In this document: positions 13,452 to 26,600 of the stretch, one piece after another
Numbering within the stretch: the stretch's first letter is position 1
Layout: every line of letters begins with the position of its first letter
Assembly (NCBI RefSeq): GCF_001540865.1
Contig: NC_033621.1
Coordinates: 23,543,826 to 23,607,825, forward strand
DNA from: Ananas comosus
Taxonomy: Eukaryota; Streptophyta; Magnoliopsida; Poales; Bromeliaceae
Reading direction: 5' to 3'
Length of the DNA stretch: 64,000 nucleotides
Notes under the pieces: generated by a model
Seen by the model: the letters and a program-made list of their open reading frames with translations, nothing else
Told to the model about the DNA's origin: nothing
The model's database searches: none
Made by a program: the position numbers and the translations under genes

Positions 13452-14288
13452 AAGCTTAATAACTAGCAACTTCGCAAAAATAAATAAATAATCCAACCCA
13501 ACCAGCCCAATATTGCTTATTTCTAATTTGGTCATTTTGTTTCCCTCACACCAATTTTCTGCCCGCACTTGGTGCATTCGATTGATAAATTTCATATACT
13601 ACACTCTTAAAATTTATTATAAATATTTTCATCTATAAATATCAAAATTATACATTTTCAACAACTCATTCTTATAAATTAAATAATCTTTTTATTACTG
13701 TTGATTTTTATAGAATAATTACTTTACATGCGTTAGAAAAGTACGAAAAAATATATTATATATATATTTGTTTTCGTAATATTACGTTTCGCATATTGTA
13801 ATTAATATGTTGAGATATATTTTCTATAAATATGTTAAATATAAAATATATTTTAAAATAATTTTTTTATAATTTTATATAATAATATTAGATGAGACTC
13901 TGGCAGTAAACAAGTCTTAAAAGAGTGATGTTCAACTGCGTTAACTATTGAAAGTATGCAAAGGAGAGAGTTTACTGTATCATACTTGCACCACGTAATA
14001 ACAAGCCAATTATATATATTTTTTTTAAAAAAATTATAATAAAAATATTTTTTTATTAATTACGATGGGATAGATGTGCTAGCCAAATTAATAATAAAAC
14101 TGGTGCAGACTTTTTTTTTTTTTTTTTCATGCAAACACTCTGGCTTCCAGATTTGGACTATCCAGCACTGGCTTTAGGGCAACACTCCAAACAATGCCAA
14201 TGGCCATCAGATAAACATCCATCGGACGGCCTATAACAAACCATTCGATCACATCCATGGTAGTTACTTATTTTAAAGTCGGCATATG
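13452..14288. other. AT-rich spacer, no gene seen
   Basis: Very AT-rich DNA with poly-A and poly-T runs. I see no coding signal or recognisable repeat family. Confidence 0.6.
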
Positions 14289-14289
14289 A

Positions 14290-14323
<34 letters not shown>

Positions 14324-14337
14324 CAAGAGAGAGGGCG
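14289..14337. repeat. GA microsatellite upstream of ABI3
   Basis: A GA run about 155-200 bp before the ABI3 start codon, probably in the promoter or 5' leader. GA/CT tracts are common in plant 5' regions. Confidence 0.9.
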
Positions 14338-14377
14338 CTGTGGGCGGTGGGGATGCATCCCACTGCCACTAAAACGC

Positions 14378-14388
14378 GGCACGTGTCA
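14378..14388 (+). promoter_or_regulatory. ABRE/G-box (GCACGTGTC) before ABI3
   Basis: The CACGTG core at 14380-14385, in the context GGCACGTGTC, lies about 105 bp before the start codon. This is the bZIP-binding ABA-response type. It fits the known feedback between ABA signalling and ABI3/VP1, but function here is inferred from the motif only. Confidence 0.5.
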
Positions 14389-14490
14389 CCGAATCCCACT
14401 CCCCACGTCTTCTCCCCCACCCCCCACTCTCCTCCCTCCCCCACCCCCAACACCCTCTTCTAGTGCAACAGAAAAAGCTTCAGTGAAAGC

Positions 14491-17400
14491 ATGGAAAAAG
14501 AAGAAGGAAAGAGGCAAGTACAAGATGTCGAAGAAGATAACAGAAGAAGAAATTCAACGGATCAAGAGATGGAGGACATCATGTCGGACATGGAGGGGGA
14601 AGACAGCTTCCTCTTCTCCGACGACCCCTTCCCTTCTCTGCCTGACTTCCCTTGCCTCTCCTCCCCTCCGGCAACTCCTCCTCCCTCCAAGAATTCGCCG
14701 TACCCGTCCTCGTCCAACTCTTCTTCTTCATCCTCGTCGTCGTGGTCGTTTTTCTGCGTCCCCACCGCAGGATCCGACGTGCTGGCGCAGACGCCGACGC
14801 AGCCGCCGTCGGATCCGAATTTGGCTGCAGTCGGCGAGGGCGCCGAGGGGCTGGATTTCCTCGGCGAGGGCGATTTCTTCGATCTTTCCGATCCCTGGGA
14901 CCCCCTCTCGCTCTTCCCCGGCGAGAATCTCATGATCGACGACGGGGGCGGGTCCGTCGATCCGCTCCCGACGCCGATCGAGCTGGACCTCCCCGGCGAG
15001 GAAAAGCATGATGACTGCGATGATGAGAATGAGAAATGCGGAGCGAGAGCGGAGGGAGGAGAATGCGAGGATCTCGCGAAGGTGTTCTTGGAGTGGCTGA
15101 AGAGTAATAAGGATACGATATCGCCCGAGGACCTGCGGAGCATCCGGCTCAAGCGATCCACCATCGAGTGCGCGGCCCGCCGCCTCGGCGGGGGGAAGCA
15201 CGGCAGGATGCAGCTGCTGAAGCTGATCCTGGCGTGGGTCCAGAACCACCACCTCCACAAGAAGCGGCGGCGCCACCACCACCACCACCACCACCGCACC
15301 TCCTCCGCCGAAGCGTCGCATGTCGCGGGCTTCTCCTACTTCAACCAGAATGCTCCCTTCCTCCTCCCGGAAAATTCTATCGGTCATAACCCTAACTTAG
15401 ACTACAGCGGCAGCGGCGGTGGCGGCGGCGGCGGGTTCGATAATTGGATTCACTGCCCGGTGGATCCCACCAAGGCGGTGCCGCCGTCTCCTTACGGAGC
15501 TATGGCTTGTAATGAATCCCTTTATCCGAGTGCGGCAGCAGCGCCGTACGGTGGCTACCACCACAGTTGCACCACCAGCAGCGTCGTCGTGAACAGCCAG
15601 CCATTCTCCCCGGCCGCCGACTTCCATGCAGTGGACCCCGCAGCTATGGCATGGCCGGCCCACCATTTCGGGCCCGCGCCGGGGCCGCACTTCCCACAAT
15701 TCCAAGGCGCAGCAGCATCGTCGCACTCCCCGGCTGCGGTCGCGGCGCTGCCATTTCCTGCGGCGGCATTTCCGAACCAGTTCGCGGGCAATCCGCTGTA
15801 CCACCAGGGCCAGCGCCTCGTGGGGCTGGCGTCGGCCACGAAAGAGGCCCGCAAGAAGCGGATGGCACGGCAGCGACGGTTGTCTTCGTTGCACCACCAC
15901 CGAAGCGCGCATCAGAATGGCCCGAACCATGCTGCAGCTGCCGAGCTGGGATTGGGGCCGTCGAGCGAGAGTAATGCCGGCTCATCCATGCATCTTGATT
16001 GTAGGAATTGGGCTTTCTGGTCGTCGATATCGTCGCACACTCAGCAAGTGAAGGCGGTGGCCGATGTCCTGTCGCCGCCGCCGCCGCTGCCGCTACTTCC
16101 GCTGAGCTCCAATCCATCACACATGAAGCCGCCACAGGCTTCGCAGCAGACGTCGATGCCTCAGCAGCAGCAGCAGCAGCAGCAGAATTCTCAGCGCGGT
16201 GCAGCGACTGCTGCGGAGAGGCGCCAGGTGCATGCAGTTGCCGTTTTCTTGGTCCCTGCATCTATTGCTAATTATTTCTTTAGGGTGACATTGAATCGAG
16301 TTTCCGAAACTTCAATTTTTGCAAGAATCACTTCACTAGATCGTTTGATCATCGCTGAAGTTGCGCAGCGCGCATGCATGTCATGTTTTCTTCCTCACCT
16401 CAATATAAAACTAGTGTTTAGAGTTCCCCGATCTACTCTAGGTAGTGCTATATAAATTGAGTACAAGTTCCTTAATCTACTTTGCATGAAAGTGCTAGGT
16501 GCAAGCATTCCAGTGTTTTTTGATCCCAAGATTAATCGTTCTCAATTTCGATTAAATAGATTTGACCTATCAATCAGGTTCTAAACCTATATGGGGATTG
16601 TTTAGCTTTCGGTAATGTAATTCGAATTAAAACTGAATATATTGAATAGGGTATGAAGGTTGAGAAGAACTTGAGATTTCTTCTGCAGAAGGTGTTGAAG
16701 CAGAGCGACGTTGGAAGCCTCGGAAGAATTGTGCTTCCTAAAGTACGCAATTCTGATAATATTCTTTGCCTTTCATATTTGAAGATTCTTAAACTCGGCA
16801 AAACTTGATACATAAGTTGTTGTTCTCGTCCTGTAGAAAGAAGCAGAGATACATCTACCGGAGCTCGACGCAAGGGATGGGATCTCCATTCCCATGGAGG
16901 ATATCGGAACTTCTAGGGTTTGGAACATGCGCTACAGGTACTTACTCGGAAGCCCTAGAACTTTAGTACAAAAAAGAAGAATGTTTCATGATGACCTTTT
17001 TTTTTTATTAATAAAGATGATGTTGCATTGCTGAGTTCAGGTTCTGGCCCAACAACAAGAGCAGAATGTATCTCCTGGAGAACACTGGTAAGCCGAGGCG
17101 ACTGCCGTTTTATTCGACTATTACTTTTACCTTCTTGTTGATTCATTTCTTTTGTTTGTGGTGCATCATCATGCTCGATCAATTCGAATGATGCGGGGCA
17201 ATTTTAATCCAGGAGATTTTGTACGATCGAACGGGCTTCAGGAAGGTGATTTCATAGTGATCTACTCCGACGTCAAGTCCGGCAAATACGTATGTTCCCG
17301 CACTTCTTTACATTTTTACTTGGTTTCAAAAACTTCACTTGACACTTCGAGTGATAGTGTAGATATTTTAGTATGATTTTTTCCCCCCCTAATAAAAGAA

Positions 17401-17629
17401 TATTAAACAGATGATACGGGGAGTGAAAGTCCGGCAACCACTGGAGCCGAGAGTGATGAGCGGCAAGAACGGGGGGAAGGCGCATCAAAAGCTCGGCACG
17501 TCGCAGAAGTGCACTTCCGTTATCAACAACGACGGTGACGACGACAACAAAACTACCAACAATATTGGTGGTATGGGAAATAAGGGGGATCCACTCGCGA
17601 TAACGGAGGTGAGGATGCCTCTCATATGA
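14491..17629 (+). CDS. VP1: B3-domain transcription factor ABI3/VIVIPAROUS1
   Basis: This is the master regulator of seed maturation and ABA response; its B3 domain binds RY (CATGCA) elements in the nucleus. Exons 14491-16227, 16650-16742, 16837-16937, 17041-17087, 17213-17289 and 17411-17629 join to 757 residues. An acidic, serine-rich N-terminus (A1) is followed by B1 at about 192-258 ([19 protein letters not shown]), a His-rich stretch, B2 at about 451 ([14 protein letters not shown]), a poly-Gln run near 554 and B3 at about 585-697 ([40 protein letters not shown]). All four diagnostic regions and the usual six-exon layout are present. Exon 1 is very GC-rich and spawns long spurious frames. 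An uninterrupted read past 16227 runs into intron 1. The 5' flank has an ABRE and a GA tract. Confidence 0.95.
16373..16380 (+). promoter_or_regulatory. RY motif CATGCATG in ABI3 intron 1
   Basis: A perfect palindromic RY element, the target of the B3 domain encoded by this gene, lies in intron 1 (16228-16649). It could mediate autoregulation. One 8-bp match may also be chance. Confidence 0.35.
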
Positions 17630-18875
17630 AAACGAGGTGACCAATTGAGCATGCACCACCCTTTCACTGTCTCTCTTTAGGCAACATACAGTGGTTTTTG
17701 TTGTAACCCAAAGGAATGATGAACGAGGAATATAAGAATCGCTATTCCTCCCGAGATAATTAGTAGAGAGGATATATATATATATATATCTCTCTCTATA
17801 TATATACACACATACTTGGGCTTATTAGAAGTGCATGGTGTGTTCTTTGTATCTGTGGGAATATACACATGCCTGGTAGAATATGAATAAGTAGTATATG
17901 TGGACAACAATCTTGCGTGGTTGATAACATATATATATATAATATATATAATTTGCTGTAACGTGCATGGTATGGGAACAGTTGTATGCAAATGTTTAGG
18001 TTATTGTTTATGTTTGAACTTTTTGTAGTGGGTTAGGACCACATGTACAGTAGCATCTCATGCAGATGTGACATCTATCCGTACATTTGGGATCCTTTTT
18101 AGGTGGTGGCAATAGGGAGATGCTTTGGGTCCACGGGAATATTGTTACATTTCCTTCATAGGCTGATCATTTGTTTGCAAATAATATACTAATTTTAGAC
18201 TCTGTGTACGAATTAATTAAATTTATTTGTATAATGTGTGTCCATATGTTAATCCTCGAAACATTTTGTGTGACATATAGTGTACGTAATCGTGGTAATG
18301 TGGCATGCTTTGAAACAAAAAAATCGCTGGGACTGTAATTCGCTATTTTTACCATTTACAGAACTTAGAATTCGAAGGCAGGAGGTTTTTGTATAAAGTA
18401 TAGATTATGGTTGGATGCTTTTCATTCAATTTCAACTCTTCGACTTTGTTTTCTAAAAGAGAATTGCTTGTAATCTTACAACACCCTCATCTAATGGCTA
18501 TGTGCAATCCTTGGGTGAGGAGTTGTAGGAATTGTAATTTTTTTTGGTTGTAGATCGTTTTGATCATGAATAGATCTAAAATGGCTAATTAATGATCGAT
18601 ATATTCATTAAATTTTGTGACTATTTAGAAAGTAAAAAAAAAACAATATTATTTAGATGAATGAATATTTTGGTCAGTATAGTCTTTTGAATTATTTAAA
18701 AGTTACTAGCATTTGATAGATAAAAGAGCAAGTCTTTGGGTCTTTACAATCTTCTTTTTTAATAAACTAAGTTAATTATTTTGTAATCGATTGAATTCTA
18801 TTTTATTAAATCATATAAACTAAAACCTATTAGCTTTCAGTCACACCATAAAATTTTCATTTTGAGAAAATTATT
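17630..18875. other. ABI3 3' flank, no gene seen
   Basis: 3' untranslated region followed by AT-rich DNA with TA/TC microsatellites (about 17771-17810 and 17931-17950). Short open frames here are low-complexity. Confidence 0.6.
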
Positions 18876-19044
18876 TTTTTATTTTTTATTTTTTTTTTAG
18901 AGATAGGTAGCACGTTACATGCTTTGTTTATTTCATTTAAAAATAAACTTAGCTGGAAATATGAATCAAATAGGATTCGAATTTGGGTCTCGGGTACCAA
19001 CCACCAAGTCCTTTGCCACTTGCTCTAGGGACGGTCGGTCGTTC
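18876..19044 (-). mobile_element. tRNA-derived SINE, minus orientation
   Basis: The 13-bp duplication TGAGAAAATTATT is perfect at 18863-18875 and 19045-19057. On the minus strand the body starts ACCGACCGTCCCTAGAGC, has the B box ATTCGAATCCTATTT, and ends with the GTAACGTGCTACCTATCTCT tail and an A-run. It is the same family as the copies at 12749, 36140 and 36569. Confidence 0.9.
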
Positions 19045-19057
19045 TGAGAAAATTATT

Positions 19058-20208
19058 GTTAACAACTTATATCGATATGTAATATAATTTAAAGTATATA
19101 TTTAAAATTATGAGATTAAATAGTCATTTATTTATTAGAGTACATGAATTGGTACAATCCTACAAATCTTGAACGATGAGCAGTAGAGACTACAATTATC
19201 TTTGTTTGTTGTAAACTTGGGGGCTTGCACTACCTTTTCACCAAATATTATTTTTTTCCCCATTATTTTAAGAAGAGTCTTTGACTTGAGGCGACATTTA
19301 TGAAAGCTCAGTTGGCATCCACTTTGGGAAGTGTCGTGTTGTCAGGACCGTGAAGACACTTTTGTCTCCTTCTCATGTTTGCCAGAACGGGACGAAGGAT
19401 GCTCAAAAGTACTTTCCCCAAAATGCCCACAAAGTAGATAAGGGATTAGAGGAACCGTCGCAGCGTATTTAATAATTAGTTTTAGCCAAAATCTAAAAGG
19501 AAACAAAAAAAAAAATCTGCTTAGCAGTTATGTCCATATCTTGGCAATTATTACTGCCAAAGAGAATAAGATTGTATTTCAATTTTTTATTTCAAAAAAA
19601 TTCTAATATTCATGTGCAAAATTTTCTGAGATGAAAAAACGTGTTTTATATTTGAATATAGACCAAGTTCTTTGCCGAAACAGTTCGAGATCTATCTAAT
19701 AAAATCAAAAAGTGCGAGATTCAGAGTGATGAATTTTATTATTTTATTTTAATTGACACACCGGAATGAAGTGCAAAGCGATATTTGTAATTGACATAAT
19801 CTCAGTAAGAATCATGAAATAAAAAGTGAAAATCGCCGGGCTTATGAATAAAAATTTAAAACTTTCCTAAACGTTCTGAATGGTCCGAGACTTGGGTGGC
19901 GAAATAGAAAATACAAAAATCTTTTAGTAAGGCGCAAAATGGACTGAAGATCCAAAAACAAAAGGCAACGCTGCGTTATTGAAGTCCCTTCCGCGAGAAA
20001 TGGCATCGTTCTGGTGAATTACAAATCTGCAACAAAATAGAGGATAAGCTTAGCACCGCTGGTGCCGCAACAGCGGATATTTTCATCCATCACAACGTAA
20101 AAGATTTTCAGATCGTCCCAGCTAAATAAATAACTATTTGACATATTACCTCGACAGGAACAGAATCTTCTCCTGTAATTCGTGATGAACAACAGCAATG
20201 TAGTTTGG
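19058..20208. other. Spacer downstream of the NDUFAF7 homologue, no gene seen
   Basis: AT-rich sequence. The last part, nearest 20208, is probably the 3' untranslated region of the minus-strand gene. No repeat family was recognised. Confidence 0.5.
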
Positions 20209-23200
20209 TTATTTTATGTTGTGCGTCGGGACGCTAAGATAGAACTTCGTATTCTTGAAGTCATCTAGGAGCGGGTTATACCCATCCTTGGTCCTTGTCT
20301 TCACAGGCAAACCAAACTCTTCCATGAAAGCAGCTGTATCAAGCTAAATCTCACAAGACAATATACATAAGAGATTTAATCAAGCCTCATTAGTTCAGAC
20401 GCAAAATGTCAACAACAGTACTGTGAGGCATGTGTTGAAAATGAGAAACAGGAGATGAAGAAATAATATAAGAATTAAGTAAAGAGGCAAGAGGGATGCT
20501 TCATTAGAGGAGGGATTGGAACAAATGTAATCAATATTGGGTTTACATTAAATTAAATTTCTAATAAATGATGGATCATAACATATATTCAGCAGTTAAC
20601 AGAGCATGCTGCAGTATCTCCGTAAACAAGCAAAGATAATGCTCCTTTTTCACTTTGAACAAATAATTAAGAAATAAGAATCAAGATTGAATTGTAAGTT
20701 GACCTTCTCATATACTACGGTACTTCACAATTTTAAGAAAAATGGACATAATTTATGGTGAATAGTCTTTCCCGTATAACAACCTACTATAAAAGTAATG
20801 TACTTGTAAAAACTCAAATGTTTCACATAACTTTTGAAGAAAACATCTCCAAGCCAATAGAACAAGAACTTACGATGATTGTTCGTCTTTTTCGTGCTGG
20901 CTTAAATTTTCCTGGCTGTTTCTGCTCATTCAACCAACCAGAGCAGCTATGGTCAATCCGCTCCAACAGCCAAAAATCTGTTGGGAAAAAGATATCCGAA
21001 TCACCCTGACAATGAACAAACAAAAGGATCTAATATTAAGATCATCTAAATTATAATACGTGGAATTTAATAACGGCTAAAGCAACTATAGCTGGCATGT
21101 CTATACATTTTCCAATTAGCTATGGTTTTGAACCCACCAAATCATAGTTGAAGTCACATGATAAAAACAGCATAGTACACAAAAAGCATTTCTATTGTCT
21201 CTTCTTCTGAAGTGGTTTGTGTCACGGAATAGAAGCAAAAAAATGAAAGGTCAATATCTAAAAAATTGTATCATGAAGTTGAAGCAAAAAAACGAAAGGG
21301 GGATATCTAAAAAAATTGAAGCATTACATATCTAAACTAGCATCTAAGATGAAACAGTCATTACTACCCATGCAAGAATATTCTTACTGTGCATCTAGAA
21401 TATATTAGCCGAGCAAACAAGTTAGACATTGTCAGATGGAGAACAGAATAAAAGATAGTAAAACATACCTTTGCATCGAGGTAATTGCGATGATCAAAAG
21501 TTTTCCCATCTCTCTATAAAAGCAAATAGCAAAACACTAAGTGTAAGTCATCAAATAACCCTACTAAATTTCTGCAATTTGAGAGTAATATAAATTGCAA
21601 AATGTAGAGATGTTAGACACTTTATTTAAGAAGCAAATATCAAAGCCAACAATATAACTAGAATAGAAAAACATAGTAAGATACTAAGACCTACATGATA
21701 ATGGAGATAATCCAATAATGTAAGAAAATATCATCTTACTTTTTCTTTTAATAATATCTGGGTTCAACAGATCATCCGGAACTTAAGCTGGATAATGTTG
21801 TGCCTAAATTAGGTAAATTAGGTAAATTAGGTAGCTAAGTTCATATCCTGAATGAATGAAGCGGGTAGCGTGCTACCTTTTTCTCAAAAAAAAAGAAAAG
21901 AAAAAAAAGGTAAATTAGAAGCCCAACATAGATCCATGAACATAGAACAAAGCTATTTTAATGTGTCCTTTTCAGCACTGAAATAATAATTCAATGCAGA
22001 AAGGTCACAATAGAACTTATTTCTGTCCATATTGGCATTCTTCCCTAAGTTTACTAAACTGGTGATGAGAAAAATAACCTTTGCACCACCAGATTGCCAT
22101 TCCTAAAATAGGGTTCTGTTGAGGAAGTACGGAATCACCAGGAGACATGAATGAGAATAAGCAATATCATGTCAGCTAGTCAAGTACTTCACCTTAGTGG
22201 AGACCAGGGGAGCTCTGTCACCAGCTATATGAACATCAGGAAGATAGCTGAAGTCTGAAGCAATAAGAGACATATTCGGTATAGCCCGATGTAAAACCTC
22301 CAGTAATTGCTGCAAACTTGTTGTCATTAGCTAATTTCTCCTAACATTTTACATTGACATATACATTTTCTTTTAGATCACAATTACTGCATAAGCAACC
22401 GATATGATTTAATTAAATCACCACTTACCAGGCATCCAGTTGGTAACCAAGCTTTTCGAGGCTTTGGAAATATTTTTGACCAAATACTTCTTGCTGCAGA
22501 GACTAGTTTTCTGCTCCCACCACTATGATCTTTATCCATGTCAATAATCTTAACACACTGAGCAATCAGCGGATCTTGTAATGGCTTGTAGACCTCTGAC
22601 ACTCGTAAGCTTTCTTGAGAAATGCCAAGTGAAAACATGCCAGAAACATATCAACAAGAAGTTATCATTGTACAACTTTCACATAGCCTTTAACATTAGA
22701 AGTTAAATCCTCAGAAAAAAAAAATCCCTGATTTTTAGTATTATGCACCATATTGTTGATATTATTTTGAACCTTATAAAAGCCTAAATACTACCAGCAA
22801 CTCTTGGATAAGAGAGCCTAAAATAATAATGATTTGATGGGTATTAATTTGTAACAAACCCAACACCATTTTCAAATGCAATAAACTTGAGCAGTTACAA
22901 ACCTATTATCAACTTTTTCAAGCCAAACCTCCATCCACGGAGTTACCTGACTTGGGGAATAGACAAGGTCATGGGGAAGGTTGTCAAGTACCTAAAATTT
23001 GAAAATAAAGGGTAAAAATTGTTAAGCATTACCATTCCATTTGAAAAGTTCCATTTACTGCTTATTTCCCACCATATGGCATGTCTTGTCACCAGTTTGC
23101 CAATAGATCAAATAGAAATATAGAATAGTTTTCCTGAATGCTTGTTAGAATGTCCTTTTGCAAATATTGTTTTAACCACACCACTTGCACTAAGGGCATG

Positions 23201-23606
23201 GATTTACTTGGACAAGCTAATGACTTGTGCCATTTAAGAAATCGAAGTAATAAGGCGACAAAATAGAAAATTTTGATCAGTTTTTAAATGCCATGGCTCT
23301 TTACAGACCTAAGGCGACTAAGGGAGTAATGTTCCATATATTTTCATTTTAGTAAGATTTAAGTAAATGCGTACCTCAAGCATTATTACCCAACATGGTT
23401 GAGTATCTTCATCTCCTATGGAAATGGAAAATAAGAAATAAGAATGATACCACAGATTTTGGTGAATGATAACAATAATATCAGAAAAAGTGAAAAATAT
23501 CACTCCAATTATGTAAAAATTGTTTTATTTGATGAATACAACTTAATCCAGACATGCGACTTAAAGATTGGAAACACAGCTATTAATGTGGGCATTTGTG
23601 TGTACC

Positions 23607-23639
<33 letters not shown>

Positions 23640-26600
23640 GGAGGGAGAGAGAGAGAGCTTTTAGAAGCACGAAGCCCTTCCATCTTCCACTACGACAATT
23701 AGTAGTTTGCATTGTTTTGAAGCCTTTTCAAAACTAGCCATGAGAGTTGAACTGCAGTGCTTTTAGAAGCACGGAGCCCTTCCGACTAGGACAATTAGTA
23801 GTTTGCATTGTTTTGAAGCCTTTCCAAACTAACCACTTTAGTCTATCTTAGACCAATACTATTTTACCGCAAATACTAAGAAAGATCCTATGCACACTTC
23901 AAGCATATAATTTATCTTCAGGTGCATGTTTGCTATCTAGAGAGAAAATTAACGTTTCAGCTTATTCTCTCTAGTCTCTACTAATTTGGTGCTATGTGAA
24001 ACAATCCCTATAAATGCCTTAATAAAGATTTTAAAGTTAAAGTTTTGGGGCTGTGTCTTCTAATAGCTTCTCTAGAGCAGATACTTGATTTGGTTCTCTC
24101 AAGTGCATGGATAGCATCTTTTCCATGAAACAGGATGACAGGATTTGAGCTTATATAGATTGAATTTATTCTTAGCAGTTAACTAAGCTCAATATAAAAG
24201 GATTAGTTTGAATCACTTGTTCCATTATCATCAAAAACACATTAGAAAACTTAGGGTGAAAACCTCTACTTCTCATAAGACATCAGCAGCTTTCACAACT
24301 TTCCCTCCATCAGGATTAGATCTTCCAATACTTTTGATTAATATAAAAAAAAAAGCCAAAAGCACAATAAACTAAACAATATCGCAGGTCTGTGTATCAC
24401 TGGCTTACCCCATCCGCTTTTATCAGTTGCATCACGACATTCCACCCTGAACCTAGACAAATGACTCTCTACTTCTCCAACAGTTTCCAACTGTTTTTGG
24501 GCAAGTGATGGACTAATCTCCACTGAACTAAAATAAATGTAAAACAAAGATAAAATAAAAATCTGAATAGATTAAGAAAAAGAGCCGCAGCAGTACAAAT
24601 TTGGAAGTCTCCAGAAAAAAGGTAAGATGATACATTTTGGTACAGATTCAAAATAGTTTATTCCATCAGGATGAATCAAGTTCAGGCCATGTCAACAGTA
24701 ACAAAGCAAATTTCAACTATTTGGAGTGACAAAGGGATGAACTCAACCAACAGGAACGCCGGGCCAACCTAAAACGACAAGGCTCCATCTATCAGGATTT
24801 TAGGGTATAGTATAAGCCTGTAATCTGGGAAAGGTTCTCTTTTCTTACCATAGTAATATTAAATATAGATTTACTATCTGAATGCATCTAAGAGTAACAG
24901 TGCATTGATAACCAATTTCATCTTCCGGAGCAAGTTGTAAGTATAAAATCCAAATGCCTTTTTTTTAATATTATTGTAGCTTATTCCATGAACAACTTTT
25001 CGCTTTTTGTATTGTATGGCAAATATACTTTTTCGAAGCAGTAGTGCTCTCACAGAACGATGGATTTCACATATGTTTCACTTAAAAGTAGAGATAACGA
25101 ACCCCAGTTCCACAAGTCGCTCCAACATTGAATGCATGCTAACACAAATACAGGTATAGCATAAAACAGAATGATAAGAACAAACACTTAAACATATAAA
25201 CAACATTTATCAATGTGTACATGGTTCATATTTACCATTTGCTTCAATAGTATAGGTCTTTCTAATTTCTAAGTTTACCAACTTGACAATACAGCAAATA
25301 AAATTGATAGTCAATCAAATGTATTAATAAAATGTAAGCCTAAGGAAGAATAGTATGATGCTTACATGTATGTCATATTATTATAGACCTTCGGTGGTGC
25401 ATTCAACATCATGTAATCCAATATACACTTTGCACACGTTCCAGAACCACCCCCAATTTCATATATCTGACACACATACGCAAATTTCGTACAAGTTATC
25501 AGAAGTGAAATTTGGGCGTATATGCAGCGACACATTTTCAAAACATATGAAAGTAAACATGAATAACATTACACTTGGACACAAGAATAAAAAACTGATT
25601 AGACATTTCACCGCAAAGGTATAAGATGGAACAATCACATGGAATTCACAAATCTCGCACATGCTAAATATAATATTAAGGACAAAATTTGTTGTTATTA
25701 AATTTAAATGCAATGAGACAAGAATAACTTGGTGTAGTGGAAGGATAGAGCAAAGCAAAATATATAAATGTTTAACTGAAAAAGAGTTGGCAAATATGCT
25801 TTTTATTATAAGTAATTTACTAAGATCTTAATACATGCCTACCAAGACAACAAGATCAGAAAGAGCACCAGTAATTCTAAAATAATCTATAGTAATAAAT
25901 GTTGGAAGGTCCTACTGTCTTCATGTCATAGATTTTGGGCCTAACATTTCACTGCAATTTATCAAATTGAAATGGAGCTTTTTATTAAATCATTCTTATT
26001 GAGCCCTGATCTCAAGATATCATCCAGAGCATCAAACAAGAAAAAATGGTGGAGATAACATGTGCGAGATGATAATGATTTTGTAAGAAGGATCCTAACA
26101 TTGATATCACTAGTCAACCATTAGTCAATCTTACAAAAACTACGAAAGAAAAAACTAATGGTCCTCAAAATGAATATACGAATCAAATTAGGTAAAAGTT
26201 AGAGGACTTAAAACAAGAACTATGAATGGTTATGTGTGCATATAAGTGCAACATAGTTTGGACAGCTGTTGTACCAGTGATGATGAAGCAAGTAGATGTT
26301 GTACCTTTAGTGGAATTGAAAGATTAGCCGTACGCATTATTGCTTCCGCTATAGCATAAGCATACCATGGCTGCAGAAAAAAAGAAAAAAAAATAGCAAT
26401 CATTACCATTGTAGGGCACCTTATTGTTAGTGGCAGATGGTCAAGTTCTATAATTGCCAAATAACACCATGTAAAGATCTAGAGACCACGATAGAGGTAA
26501 AATGGACTTCAACAATATTAAGTCAAGAATTGCCATTCCGCCAAAACATATTGCATACCTTAAATAGTTCGACTGGAGTAAACCATGAAATATCAGTCTT

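Noticed and set aside
15270..15300. His-repeat in ABI3 as a sequencing error
   Set aside because: CAC runs of this kind occur in the His-rich stretch after B1, and the frame continues correctly into B2.
14562..16271. Long open frames on both strands over ABI3 exon 1 (up to 245 codons)
   Set aside because: They are shadows of the GC-rich exon; repeats of Trp, Arg or Ala reflect the CAC, GCC and CAG runs. Only the plus frame gives B1, B2 and a junction to B3.
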